The notes beneath the pieces are model-generated. The model did no database searches. It saw nothing but the letters and a program-made list of their open reading frames with translations, and had not been told where the DNA came from. From Anaerocolumna jejuensis DSM 15929 (lineage in GTDB: Bacteria; Bacillota; Clostridia; Lachnospirales; Lachnospiraceae): DNA of 64,000 nt. The stretch spans positions 124,001-188,000 of the forward strand of contig NZ_FRAC01000006.1 in the NCBI RefSeq assembly GCF_900142215.1, written 5' to 3'. Positions 53,687 to 62,723 of this stretch are shown piece after piece. Numbering within the stretch: position 1 is the stretch's first letter; every line of letters starts with the position of its first letter. The position numbers were made by a program, and so were the translations under genes.

Positions 53687-54688
53687 TCACCTTAGCCTTA
53701 ACACGCGTAGCAAGCTGTTTCTAAGCCCTTTATAGTCCTTGTATTTTATACGCAGGAAAATACTTGAGGCCTTTCTGTAATATCGGACAAGAGGATGACC
53801 CTTTCCCATAATCCTGTTTATTCTGTTTTTAAATTCCATATCCTCTATGACATAGGGCGGATGCTTTATGGGAAAATCCAGCTCGAAGGCCGTCATATTA
53901 AAAATCCTTTGAATTCCCTTTGGCAGCATCCGGATATCGGAAACCGAATGGGAAGCATTTGCCGTGACTCCGATATTGGTTATCATATTTTTAGCCGGTA
54001 CTATATTAAGTCTGTGGTTTAAATGCATGCTGGTGCTCAGGATGGATTCATAATGAGCCTTTCCTGAACGGTGATGCCCTTTTACCGTATTAATATGCCC
54101 TCCTCCGTCGGAAAAGGTATCCAGATAGCTCTTTAACTGCATTAGATTAAAAGGATCTTTTAAGATGCCATACTCCCCGTCCCAGGTATCAATCACCCGT
54201 TTCCAGGAGGCCCATCCGCAAATAGAGCCGGAGGTAGTAAAGAGATAATCATAGGGGGTATATTCACAGACTTTCGTATTGTTCATTCCGCATATCATAT
54301 TGATTCTCTCATCATACTTATACCTTTCCAAAAGCTCCCTGCAAAAAGGAAAGAAGCTTAGAGCAGGAACATCATCATCCTCTAATACAATCCCTTCTTC
54401 TTCGGTTTGAAACATCCATTTTTGAGCTATATATTCCGATGGGTCACAGCCGACATTCTCACTTTGGAAATAGGTATGTATTTCGCAATTCCAGTCAATA
54501 TCAAAAGCAATTGCCCTGCACGCTATGATCCCTGTCATGTCCTCTGCCCTTCCCTTTCTGGGTCCGTCCTGATACAGGTAAAGCCGGGAGGGCTTTGCTT
54601 TCTTTATCACCTCAAACACCTTTTCGAACTGTTTGGGCCGGGCAAAAAAAATCAAGAGCACTGCAATATCTATTTTTGCTTCCTCCAT
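53687..54688 (-). CDS. Glycosyltransferase-like protein (HlpA-annotated family)
   Basis: About 333 residues. GT-A-like start IAVLLIFFARPKQFEKVFEVIKKAKPSRLYLYQDG and a probable metal site LEDDDVPA; then CGMNNTKVCEYTPYDYLFTTSGSICGWASWKRVID. Similar proteins in capsule loci are often labelled HlpA-like but are best seen as glycosyltransferases. GGAAGAGG precedes the ATG at 54688; 54712 is an alternative. Sugar specificity unknown. Confidence 0.75.
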   Translation of the reverse strand: MEEAKIDIAVLLIFFARPKQFEKVFEVIKKAKPSRLYLYQDGPRKGRAEDMTGIIACRAIAFDIDWNCEIHTYFQSENVGCDPSEYIAQKWMFQTEEEGIVLEDDDVPALSFFPFCRELLERYKYDERINMICGMNNTKVCEYTPYDYLFTTSGSICGWASWKRVIDTWDGEYGILKDPFNLMQLKSYLDTFSDGGGHINTVKGHHRSGKAHYESILSTSMHLNHRLNIVPAKNMITNIGVTANASHSVSDIRMLPKGIQRIFNMTAFELDFPIKHPPYVIEDMEFKNRINRIMGKGHPLVRYYRKASSIFLRIKYKDYKGLRNSLLRVLRLR

Positions 54689-54738
54689 AACCTCTTCCTT
54701 CCCGCGTACCATTGACGCTGCTTCTCAATAATTCACAC

Positions 54739-54922
54739 TAATATCATGCCCTCCCAACGCGCCGCAAGATTGAGCCGAGGATTTCGCAGGCTTAATTTTG
54801 TGTGTGAAAATTGTCTTTTAATTTTCACACTAATATCATGCCCTCCCAACGCGCCGCAAGATTGAGCCGAGGATTTCGCAGGCTTAATCTTGTGTGTGAA
54901 AATTGCTTTTAATTTTCACACT
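54739..54922. repeat. Intergenic palindromic repeat block 2 (two tandem ~92-bp units)
   Basis: Two nearly identical units (54739-54830 and 54831-54922). Each holds a GTGTGAAAATT/AATTTTCACAC hairpin and a second one formed by AAGATT..AGCC with GGCT..AATCTT, plus CTCCCAACGCGCCGCAAG. The second copy touches the stop codon of the EpsG-type gene. T runs are absent, so these are not ordinary terminators. Confidence 0.85.
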
Positions 54923-55991
54923 ATCCCAAAATCCAGACATAAGGAGTAAGATTACCATCCCTAAGCGTACGGTACAGGAAAAATACTCCGAACAATACTA
55001 CCGAAAAAAGCAGCAGAAATTTCCTGGTTTTCTCCTTTTCAGTTTCCTGCTGCTTGAGAGAAAGGATTCTGTCAAGCAGAATTATACTGCCGTATAGATA
55101 ATAAAAAGCAGGCCTTTCGGCAGTTCTTGTAAATAAGCGGAATAACCACAAAAGTATTACAACAAAGTGCATATTCAAAAAAAGCAGGCTGTCTTTATCA
55201 AGAGCCATAAGCTCTTTCCGGTATATAATTCCAAGAAAGCCTATAATGATAAGAATAATAAGAAAAATGCTTCCATTTCCGGTACTTTCAATTCCATAGT
55301 CATAATCCAGCCAGGAAGCTATCACTCCGTACAGACGGTCAAATAAAATTCCTGTGATACCATAGGCAAGAAGAATGGGTATATGGTATTTTGCCTTCCA
55401 TGGAATACGCCCTAAAAAATAAGCAGGGAGGAAAAAAGCAGCTGATTTATGAAAAAGAAAAGCAATTCCAACAAGCAGGAGAAAACGTACCGGTTTCCTT
55501 TTCCTTATGGCTTCATAAGCAAAAAGGCACAAGGACATAGCAAGTGTCTGCCTTAGGCCGGCAAAGGAAAAGGCAAAGAGCCCGATGGTATAGTAGAAAT
55601 AAACAGCATACTTTTTATTATAGGCATAGCGGTTCAAAAAGAAAAACAGGCATATACATACGATAGCCGAAGTAACGGCAAAGTAAAAAAAGGTGCTGAG
55701 ACTTATCTCACTTAAAAGCTTGGTAAACATGTAAAAGCCCACTTCTTTTTTTCTCTCCAGGTAGAACCGGAAGCTCTTACCTGCCGAGTTAAGAAAATTG
55801 TCCGCATATCTGCTGTAATCTCCGGCAAGAGGTGCTTTTAATATCATTAGAAGATATAAAAGGCTGCAGGAAAAAAGCAGGAGAAAGGTTTTCTTTTTCC
55901 TATGGATGTCTGTGTCACTTTCTTTAACTTCCCTAATGGAAAAGAGTGCTGATACGGCAAGGATAACCAGTACAATTACATATGGCAGCAT
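54921..55991 (-). CDS. EpsG-family membrane protein, probable polysaccharide polymerase (Wzy-like)
   Basis: About 356 residues, strongly hydrophobic with 9-10 helices. Motifs of the EpsG family are seen: PLAGDYSRYADNFLN, YKKEVGFYMFTKLLSEI-like YERKKEVGFYMF, FAFSFAGLRQTLAMSLCLFAYEAIRKRK, LLVGIAFLFHKSAAFFLPAYFL. The product likely joins repeat units outside the membrane. ATG 55991 is preferred because GGGAGGG stands at the right distance; longer starts at 55997 and 56027 exist. Confidence 0.82.
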   Translation of the reverse strand: MLPYVIVLVILAVSALFSIREVKESDTDIHRKKKTFLLLFSCSLLYLLMILKAPLAGDYSRYADNFLNSAGKSFRFYLERKKEVGFYMFTKLLSEISLSTFFYFAVTSAIVCICLFFFLNRYAYNKKYAVYFYYTIGLFAFSFAGLRQTLAMSLCLFAYEAIRKRKPVRFLLLVGIAFLFHKSAAFFLPAYFLGRIPWKAKYHIPILLAYGITGILFDRLYGVIASWLDYDYGIESTGNGSIFLIILIIIGFLGIIYRKELMALDKDSLLFLNMHFVVILLWLFRLFTRTAERPAFYYLYGSIILLDRILSLKQQETEKEKTRKFLLLFSVVLFGVFFLYRTLRDGNLTPYVWILG

Positions 55992-56027
55992 CTTCATCCC
56001 TCCCTTTTTCTTCTCATTATCAGCCAT

Positions 56028-56103
56028 GCCTTCCCAACGCGCCGCAAGATTGGGCTGAGGATTTCACAGGCTCTTGTGTGAAATGTCTTTTATTTCACAC
56101 TAG
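56028..56103. repeat. Intergenic palindromic repeat block 3
   Basis: One shorter, diverged unit: GTGTGAAAT/ATTTCACAC hairpin (56078-56102) and CCCAACGCGCCGCAAGATTG, like block 2, in the gap between the GT4 and EpsG-type genes. Confidence 0.8.
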
Positions 56104-56122
56104 CCAGAATATGTCGTGCTCT

Positions 56123-57370
56123 TTATTTGGTGTCTGTCTTTATCGCTAAGAGCTTTTCATAAACTTCTATGTACTCCTTTACGCAGGCTTCCTTGGAAAA
56201 ATGCATGCTGGCATAGCGGATGCAGTTTTTGCTGAAATACCCCTTTCCCTTCCTTTTCACCATTAAAATGCTCCGGAAGAAGCCCTTTAAGCTGTTGTCT
56301 GCAACCGTATACCCGCAATTATTTCCTACAAGCTCCGGCAGAGCTGTAGTTGAGCAGGTAACGACAGGGGTACCGCAGGCTAAGGCTTCCACAATTGTTT
56401 TCCCAAAGGATTCTTCCCTGGACAGGGATACATATACATCCGCAGCACTGTACAGCCTTGCCAGCGTGGCAGAATTATCCGTCGGAGAAACTTTTATGAT
56501 ATTGGAGGGAAGAGAGACCTTCCGGTCCATTCCTCCTGCAAGCAGAAAAATGCAGTCCGGGAGCTTTTTCGCAAGCTTTATAAAGCCCTGCAGTCCCTTT
56601 TCCCTGCACCAAAGGGCTGCTACTGACAGGATGACAAATTTGTCCTCTATGTGAAGGCTGGTTCTGATATCTTCTGCCTCCACAGGCCTGAATACCTCAA
56701 AATCTATCCAGTTGTAGATTCTTTTTATAAGAAAAGCATCCTTTAAAAAGGAACATTTTGCCTGCTTGGTTATCCAGTCCGATACCCCGATTACCGCAAG
56801 CCTGTTAATACCCTCAAAATCCCTTTTCTTATCCCTCCACATTTTGCTGCAGCGGTCAAAGAACCAGGAGATAGGAGTATTTCTATTGTTGGGGCATTTC
56901 ATACAGCCCTCTCTCCACTGATAACACCGGTTAACGGTATAATGGGTGCATCTTCCGGTATAAAACCAGCAGTCATGGAGGGTAATAACCAAAGGAATAT
57001 CCTTTTTACCAAGATAGGAAAGCAGCAGGCTGAGGTTCAGGAAATTCCCGTGAACATTATGAAGATGTATGACATCCGGCTTTTGCTCTTTTATATAACG
57101 GATAAGTCCATGGGTTGCGGAACTGGAAAAATATCCTTGCAGTCCGGTTATTCTGGAGCACAGGGCATGGATTTTTCTGTCTGCCTTTACCCCTATCACA
57201 TAGTGGCCTTTTCTCCTCTCAGCTTTCTTCTGCCTGTGAACAGGCATTTCCCGGTAAGCGTAGGCAACAAGACTGGTATGTCCCTTCTCCGTTAGGAACT
57301 CCTCCAGCTCCATGGTGGTTCTGCCTGTACTTAAGATTTTGTAAACTTCATTAATCTGCAGAATTTTCAT
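56123..57370 (-). CDS. Family 4 glycosyltransferase
   Basis: 415 residues, GT-B fold. N-terminal ILQINEVYKILSTGRTTMELEEFL; central HLHNVHGNFLNL and ITLHDCWFYTGRCTHYTVNRCYQW (a Cys-rich WcaC/colanic-type motif). The C-terminal nucleotide-sugar site is SREESFGKTIVEALACGTPVVT. It overlaps the start of the next upstream gene by 20 nt, so the two are translationally coupled. Acceptor and sugar unknown. Confidence 0.88.
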   Translation of the reverse strand: MKILQINEVYKILSTGRTTMELEEFLTEKGHTSLVAYAYREMPVHRQKKAERRKGHYVIGVKADRKIHALCSRITGLQGYFSSSATHGLIRYIKEQKPDVIHLHNVHGNFLNLSLLLSYLGKKDIPLVITLHDCWFYTGRCTHYTVNRCYQWREGCMKCPNNRNTPISWFFDRCSKMWRDKKRDFEGINRLAVIGVSDWITKQAKCSFLKDAFLIKRIYNWIDFEVFRPVEAEDIRTSLHIEDKFVILSVAALWCREKGLQGFIKLAKKLPDCIFLLAGGMDRKVSLPSNIIKVSPTDNSATLARLYSAADVYVSLSREESFGKTIVEALACGTPVVTCSTTALPELVGNNCGYTVADNSLKGFFRSILMVKRKGKGYFSKNCIRYASMHFSKEACVKEYIEVYEKLLAIKTDTK

Positions 57371-58121
57371 AAATAACCTCGCTCCCTGAACATTCCTTCC
57401 GGTAGCTTAAAAAGGTATGGTAAAGAGCCTTTTCAAACTCCGATAGCTTCTCTTCCTCTGCTGTATTATTCTGAAAAGCAAGAAGACTATCGGCTAAAGC
57501 TCCCAAGGAGACCTGATATACCTTTGGTATACAGTAAAAGCCGTCCTCCCCTTTATGGCCTTCTTCGTTTAATACCTTTAAAAATTCCCTTACCACATCA
57601 TCGATATGGCATAGGTTTAAAACAGTATTTCTGTCATGGACTGTAATAGGAAGGCCCTTTGCTATGTTATAGCAGAAGGTCGCAATTACGGAATTATAAT
57701 TCGGTCTTGCACCCTCTCCAAAGAGGTTGGTCAGCCGGTAAATATAAACCCTCCCCCCTAAATTCACTTCGTAGGCTTTTAATACTTCTTCTGCTGCCCT
57801 TTTACTCCTTCCGTAGGGGGTAGGCAGCAGGGCGTGGATGGAGGAAGCATAGAGAATACCGCATGGATTTTTAAGGTCAGCCAGTGCTTCTGTTATTTCT
57901 TCCGTTACTCTTACATTTCCCTCTGTAAAATCCTCTAAATTCCCCGAACGGTTAACACCCGCCAGATGATAGATGAAATCACTTCTTTCAAGATAGGAAA
58001 CCAGCTCTTCTTTCTTTGTTCCATGAAAACTTTCGTAAACCACTATCCCCGGAATGTTTTTTAAAGCAGATGAAATATGCCTGCCAACGAAACCGCCTGC
58101 TCCGGTAACGAGAATGTTCAT
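57351..58121 (-). CDS. CapF-like NAD(P)-dependent reductase without the cupin domain
   Basis: 256 residues. Rossmann motif TGAGGFVGRHI, then YHLAGVNRSGN, ASSIHALLPTPYGRSKRAAEE (the SxxxxxYxxxK-type site) and LTNLFGEGARPNYNSVIATFCYNIAKG. It aligns with the first two thirds of the CapF homologue at 59242-60372 but ends where the cupin would begin. It may be a C4-reductase for a different deoxysugar, or work beside CapF. It is coupled to the following glycosyltransferase. Confidence 0.8.
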   Translation of the reverse strand: MNILVTGAGGFVGRHISSALKNIPGIVVYESFHGTKKEELVSYLERSDFIYHLAGVNRSGNLEDFTEGNVRVTEEITEALADLKNPCGILYASSIHALLPTPYGRSKRAAEEVLKAYEVNLGGRVYIYRLTNLFGEGARPNYNSVIATFCYNIAKGLPITVHDRNTVLNLCHIDDVVREFLKVLNEEGHKGEDGFYCIPKVYQVSLGALADSLLAFQNNTAEEEKLSEFEKALYHTFLSYRKECSGSEVIYENSAD

Positions 58122-58191
58122 ATGGGAGAAGCTCCTTCTTAAACAACCATTTGAAACATTCTATTCTTCCCGCAGAATAAATATCCATCCT

Positions 58192-59214
58192 TTACCTGTT
58201 CTTAAAAAACTCCAGCTCTTTTATGATATAAGGGATGTCTGCGAGCTTTTCCTTCATCTCCTCCACTCCCAGCTGCAGAGCGTTATTCGAATTATATTCC
58301 CTGATTCTTTTTCTCCTTTTACTTCCCTTTGTATAATAGACATCATAGTTTAAATCCCGGTTATCCGGCAGTATCCGGTAATAGTTCCCCATATCCACGG
58401 AAAAGAGGCTTTCCTCTTTTGTAAGCAGAGTCTCATACATTTTTTCGCCGTGACGCACACCGATGATTTTAATGCCCTCTTTATATTGAAACAGCTCGCT
58501 AAGAGCCAGGGCCAGAGTCTTTATAGTGCAGGACGGTGCTTTTTGCACCAGAATATCTCCGCTTTTTCCTTCTAAAAAGGCGTAGATCACCAGTTCCACC
58601 GCCTCCTCCAGGGTCATCATAAACCGTGTCATTTCCGGTTCTGTTACGGTTAAGGGCTCTCCGGCTTTTATCTGCTCTACGAACAAAGGAATGACAGAGC
58701 CTCTGGAACAGGCGACATTCCCATAGCGGGTCCCGCATATCTGGATTTTATCTTCGGAAACCATTCTGGCCTTGGCCACCATCACCTTTTCCATCATAGC
58801 CTTTGAGGTCCCCATGGCATTAATGGGATAGGCTGCCTTATCCGTGGAAAGGCAGATAACTTTTTTGACACCTGCGCTGATGGCTGCTGTAAGAACATTA
58901 TCTGTTCCGATAATATTTGTCTTAACTGCCTCCATGGGGAAGAATTCACAGGATGGCACCTGTTTTAATGCAGCGCTGTGAAAGATGTAATCCACCCCAT
59001 AAAATGCTTCCTTTAAGCTGTCAGGGTTTCTTACATCACCAATGTAATATTTTATTTTATTGGAATGATAGAAATGCCGCATATCATCCTGCTTTTTTTC
59101 ATCTCTGGAAAAAATCCGAATCTCACCGATATCGCTTTCCAAAAATCGGCTGAGCACCGCATTGCCAAAAGAACCGGTGCCGCCGGTAATAAGAAGCACT
59201 TTATTCGTAAACAT
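58192..59214 (-). CDS. capE: UDP-GlcNAc 4,6-dehydratase/5-epimerase, CapE-like
   Basis: 340 residues, the size of CapE. GGTGSFGNAVL nucleotide-binding motif, SAALKQVPSCEFFP, STDKAAYPINAMGTSKAMMEK (Met in place of the SDR Tyr, as in CapE/FlaA1-type enzymes), and GVRHGEKMYETLL. The enzyme makes UDP-2-acetamido-2,6-dideoxy-hexos-4-ulose with C5 inversion, the first step to UDP-N-acetyl-L-fucosamine. AGAAGGGAG precedes the ATG. CapF lies 27 nt upstream. Confidence 0.9.
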   Translation of the reverse strand: MFTNKVLLITGGTGSFGNAVLSRFLESDIGEIRIFSRDEKKQDDMRHFYHSNKIKYYIGDVRNPDSLKEAFYGVDYIFHSAALKQVPSCEFFPMEAVKTNIIGTDNVLTAAISAGVKKVICLSTDKAAYPINAMGTSKAMMEKVMVAKARMVSEDKIQICGTRYGNVACSRGSVIPLFVEQIKAGEPLTVTEPEMTRFMMTLEEAVELVIYAFLEGKSGDILVQKAPSCTIKTLALALSELFQYKEGIKIIGVRHGEKMYETLLTKEESLFSVDMGNYYRILPDNRDLNYDVYYTKGSKRRKRIREYNSNNALQLGVEEMKEKLADIPYIIKELEFFKNR

Positions 59215-59241
59215 AATCTTCTCCCTTCTGCATGCTCCGTT

Positions 59242-60372
59242 CTATAGGGATACAAGGCACGGATAGGTATCCGTATGAGCCGGGTCAAACACTTCGTTAG
59301 CCCATATCAGCGTATATAGGTCCGATGCTCCCAGATTAATCAGGTTATGGGTATAGCCGGGAGGAACCTCCAGGATACAGGGTTCTTTTTCCGAAAGAAC
59401 ATACTCCATAAGCTCCTTCGAGCCAATCCGCCTTAATTGAATAAGGGCTGATCCTGAAATTACAAGAAACTTTTCACATTTGGTATTGTGATAATGCTCT
59501 CCCTTTTTGACGCCGGGCTTTGTGATATTCAAAGAAATCTGCCCCCTGTCCTCTGTCTTAAAAATTTCCGTAAAGCTGCCTCTGTCATCTCCATGACTTA
59601 TTAAGGGAATTTTAAGCCCCTCCAGGGGCAGATAGCTTAAATAGGTACTGTAAAGCTTCTTTGTAAAGGAATCTTTCATATCAGGTATATACTTATTTTC
59701 TCTGGCTTTCTTAAAATCCAGAAGGGTATCAGCCAATTTCTTTAAGGTAACGGTATAGCATAATTCCTCCGGCAGCCTGTAGTAACCGTCGGTATCAGGA
59801 GGAATTTCTTCCTTAAGATGCTTTACAAAGGAATCCATCACATCATCCACATAGTAGAATCTCATGAAGGTATCCGGGTCATGTATTTCAATGTCCTTCT
59901 CTCTTGCAATGTTATAGCAGAAGGTCGCTACAACGGAATAGGCACAGGGCTTTGCCCATTTTCCGAAGGTATTGGTAAGGCGGTAGATAATGACCCTGCT
60001 CTTATTAAGCATTTCATGTTCCCTTAAGGCTTCCTCTGCCATACGCTTGCTTCTGGCATATTCCGTATCCTGGACTGCCTGAATGGACGAGGTATATAGA
60101 ACCGGACATTTGTTCTTATTTTCTCTCAAATAAGAAAGTAATGTCTGAAAAAATTCATAATTTACCTTCATAAACTCTTCGCCTCTTACCGGCCTGTGTA
60201 CTGCCGCAAAATGATATACGAAATCACAATCCTTCGTATAGTTCTTCAAATCCTGCAGATCATTTGACTTGTCATAGGTATAAATCCTGTCCGGCTCCTT
60301 ACTCCGGGCCTTTAAGGCTGCTATCAGATTCTTTCCCAGGAAGCCTCCTGCCCCGGTAACCAGTATCTTCAT
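59242..60372 (-). CDS. capF: CapF-like bifunctional epimerase/reductase (SDR plus cupin)
   Basis: About 376 residues. N-terminal SDR (TGAGGFLGKNL, YHFAAVHRPV, TSSIQAVQDTEYARSKRMAEE) and a C-terminal cupin with DDRGSFTEIF, GEHYHNTKCEKF (metal His/Glu) and PPGYTHNLIN. In S. aureus this enzyme epimerises C3 and reduces C4 of the CapE product. ATG 60372 was chosen by family start (MKILVTGAGG); 60384 is in frame but too near the ribosome site. Together with CapE and CapG the route to UDP-L-FucNAc is complete. Confidence 0.92.
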   Translation of the reverse strand: MKILVTGAGGFLGKNLIAALKARSKEPDRIYTYDKSNDLQDLKNYTKDCDFVYHFAAVHRPVRGEEFMKVNYEFFQTLLSYLRENKNKCPVLYTSSIQAVQDTEYARSKRMAEEALREHEMLNKSRVIIYRLTNTFGKWAKPCAYSVVATFCYNIAREKDIEIHDPDTFMRFYYVDDVMDSFVKHLKEEIPPDTDGYYRLPEELCYTVTLKKLADTLLDFKKARENKYIPDMKDSFTKKLYSTYLSYLPLEGLKIPLISHGDDRGSFTEIFKTEDRGQISLNITKPGVKKGEHYHNTKCEKFLVISGSALIQLRRIGSKELMEYVLSEKEPCILEVPPGYTHNLINLGASDLYTLIWANEVFDPAHTDTYPCLVSL

Positions 60373-60402
60373 ACTAATACCCATGCCTTTCTTAAAACTT
60401 CT

Positions 60403-61710
60403 CTATTCCTTCACTGCCTCTTTCAGCACTTCTTCCAATTCCCCCCTGATTTTTTCCTCCTGGTGCTCCTTCCTGCCAAGCTCCCAGGCTCTCCTCCGGT
60501 ATAATTCTATTTTATCCCGATGCCCTGCCAGACGTGACAGTACCGGATAAATATTTTCAGGACTTCCAATGCAGATAGCTGCTTTATTCTTCTTTAAATA
60601 CCGTATACCTTCATTTTCATAGGGTCCCACCGCAAGAACTGCACAGGAGGAAGCCAGACAGTCAACAATTTTCGTAGAAAATGAATACTTCGTCAGAAGC
60701 TTATTTTTCAAGTCAAAGCTCTCTGCCAGAAGCGCAACATCTGCTGCCTGATATATTTCCTCCAGGCTCTCAGGTGAAACAAAGCTTTTTAGAAAAACCG
60801 ACCTTTCATCGTGTAGATGCTTCCTTTCTTTTTGAGTCAGCTTCTCCTTTGTATATATCTCAAGAGTCATCAGAACCTCATTCCGGTTTATGAGAGAAAT
60901 AGCCTTTGCTATGGCTGCAAGGGTCTTCTTTCTGTTACAGTAAAGCCTTCCGGCGTAGACAATTCTTATAGGTCCTGCTGCCGGCTTTTCCCTGTATCCC
61001 TCAAAGCTTCCCCCCTTACGCAAAACACCGGCAGAAACCCCTAATTCCTCCTCCATCTGCCTTGACTGCCTCTCGGACAGGGTTAAATATTTTGCATAAA
61101 CAGGTGCGGTCTTTCTCAGGTCTTTTCGGAAAAGCAGTTTTCTACACCAATAAAAAGGAGAAATATTCAGCTGCCTTAAGGAATATTCATCATCCCCCGT
61201 AAAGACAATTACCGGTGCACCGGTAACCGAATGTAAAAGCCGTTCCATGTACAGCATTCTTCTGGAGTAAAAACGCAGGCTGAAGATTACCTCCGGTCTG
61301 AAATCTTCCAGGAAATCCATTAAAAGACTGCCTTTAAAGTCGCTCCTTAACCACACCTGGTCCCTGCACAGCCTGAGAGGACCGCCCAATACAGCCTTTA
61401 GCGGTTTATACCCCCTGGTTTTATCTCCTTTCAGATGAAGCTTCTTCCCCTTAAGCTCAGGATAGTGATTCGCCGTACCAAATCTTCTGGTGATAAGCCA
61501 TTTGCCCGTTCCTTTTCTTGTTATAAGGCTTTCTAAAGCCATCCGGTCGGTTATCTGAAAATACCTGCTGCAGCAGAGGTTATCCGGCTCCCCGGACGCT
61601 AAATACAGGTTAGCCAGAGTACCGGAAAAGCCTGACAGCCAATTTGTCATCACGTTACCAGGATAGATTTTGTCATTCCAGACTTCTTCTGTCAGAACCA
61701 AAACATTCAT
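60403..61710 (-). CDS. Glycosyltransferase, GT-B fold
   Basis: 435 residues. N-terminal MNVLVLTEEVWNDKIYPGNVMTNWLSGF; the C-terminal half has IRIVYAGRLYCNRKKTLAAIAKAI and IVDCLASSCAVLAVGPYENEG, as in GT4-type enzymes with a weak EX7E site. Probably cytosolic and adds one sugar of the repeat unit. The gaps to neighbours are 20-30 nt, so it is in the operon. Confidence 0.75.
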   Translation of the reverse strand: MNVLVLTEEVWNDKIYPGNVMTNWLSGFSGTLANLYLASGEPDNLCCSRYFQITDRMALESLITRKGTGKWLITRRFGTANHYPELKGKKLHLKGDKTRGYKPLKAVLGGPLRLCRDQVWLRSDFKGSLLMDFLEDFRPEVIFSLRFYSRRMLYMERLLHSVTGAPVIVFTGDDEYSLRQLNISPFYWCRKLLFRKDLRKTAPVYAKYLTLSERQSRQMEEELGVSAGVLRKGGSFEGYREKPAAGPIRIVYAGRLYCNRKKTLAAIAKAISLINRNEVLMTLEIYTKEKLTQKERKHLHDERSVFLKSFVSPESLEEIYQAADVALLAESFDLKNKLLTKYSFSTKIVDCLASSCAVLAVGPYENEGIRYLKKNKAAICIGSPENIYPVLSRLAGHRDKIELYRRRAWELGRKEHQEEKIRGELEEVLKEAVKE

Positions 61711-61729
61711 ATCAAATCCTCTCTTTATA

Positions 61730-62716
61730 TTATTGAATGATTTTTATTAACTTCCTTACAGGGATTACTGTCTTATTATAAAAATAAGCACATAGCTCCG
61801 GTGCCAGATAAAAGCAGGTAAACATCAGTTTATACCGCAGAGGGGTAACCCTGCTGTAAAGCATCTTAAAATAAGCTTCCCTGTACAGCTTTATCAGTTT
61901 TTCCTTGTCATTCGTATTCTCCGGGTCCCTTCTGCAGTTTATATAAAAAAGCATCAGATTCAGGCACAGGTATTCCCAGGAATACTCCAGAAGCTCCTTC
62001 TCCTTATCCGCGAAGAAATGTATCCTCTCCTTCAGCACCTCATAAAAGTCCATGGGCTTATAATGGTTTTCCTTTCTGGTGGTACTTTCCGCACTCTGAT
62101 AGTAGTAGTACAAAGGCTTTTCCGACAATACCACCTTGTCAGAGCGGTATATAAGCTTGTAGGTCAAAGCTTCATCCTCATAATTGAAGTGGTCGCTTAC
62201 AGGGAAGAATAAATCCTTCAGCAGTTTCCTGCGGTAGAGCTTGCCGACTACTCCGGACTTCATTTTCCGGCTGAAAAAGGCTTCCTTTTTATCATATACC
62301 CTATGTTTTCCCTTCATGGATATTCCCTTAAAATCCGAACCCCTGCCTATATGGAGCTGACAGGCGGCAATTCCTGCCTTATACCGGATACACAGGGAAA
62401 GCAGATATTTAATGAAATGCTCCTGAATAAAATCGTCACTGTCCAGAAAAGCTATATAGCTCCCTGCCGCATATTTAAGACCGGTGTTCCTTGCGCTTGA
62501 TATGCCGCCATTTGCCTGATGTACAACCCTGATCCTGTTATCCAGACGTCCGAGATTATCACAGATAGCCGGGCTTTTGTCCCTGGAGCCATCATCTATC
62601 AAGAGTATCTCAAGGTTTTTATAGGACTGCTTTCTGACACTTTCCACACAGCGCCATAAGTATTTCTCTGCTTGATAAACAGGTATAATTACACTTACAA
62701 GAATATCTTCTTTCAT
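61730..62716 (-). CDS. Family 2 glycosyltransferase
   Basis: 328 residues. VSVIIPVYQAEKYLWRCVESVRKQSYKNLEILLIDDGSRDKS and IAFLDSDDFI (DxD) are textbook GT2 motifs; YEDEALTYKLIYRSDKVVL is the acceptor-side ED box. Adds a sugar to the lipid-linked repeat unit. GAGGTAG precedes the ATG; the upstream CapK-like gene ends 7 nt before. Confidence 0.9.
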   Translation of the reverse strand: MKEDILVSVIIPVYQAEKYLWRCVESVRKQSYKNLEILLIDDGSRDKSPAICDNLGRLDNRIRVVHQANGGISSARNTGLKYAAGSYIAFLDSDDFIQEHFIKYLLSLCIRYKAGIAACQLHIGRGSDFKGISMKGKHRVYDKKEAFFSRKMKSGVVGKLYRRKLLKDLFFPVSDHFNYEDEALTYKLIYRSDKVVLSEKPLYYYYQSAESTTRKENHYKPMDFYEVLKERIHFFADKEKELLEYSWEYLCLNLMLFYINCRRDPENTNDKEKLIKLYREAYFKMLYSRVTPLRYKLMFTCFYLAPELCAYFYNKTVIPVRKLIKIIQ

Positions 62717-62723
62717 TTCTACC

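Noticed and set aside
53546..56103. CRISPR-like interpretation of the capsule-cluster repeats
   Set aside because: The units are long palindromes in separate gaps, without regular spacers or cas genes.
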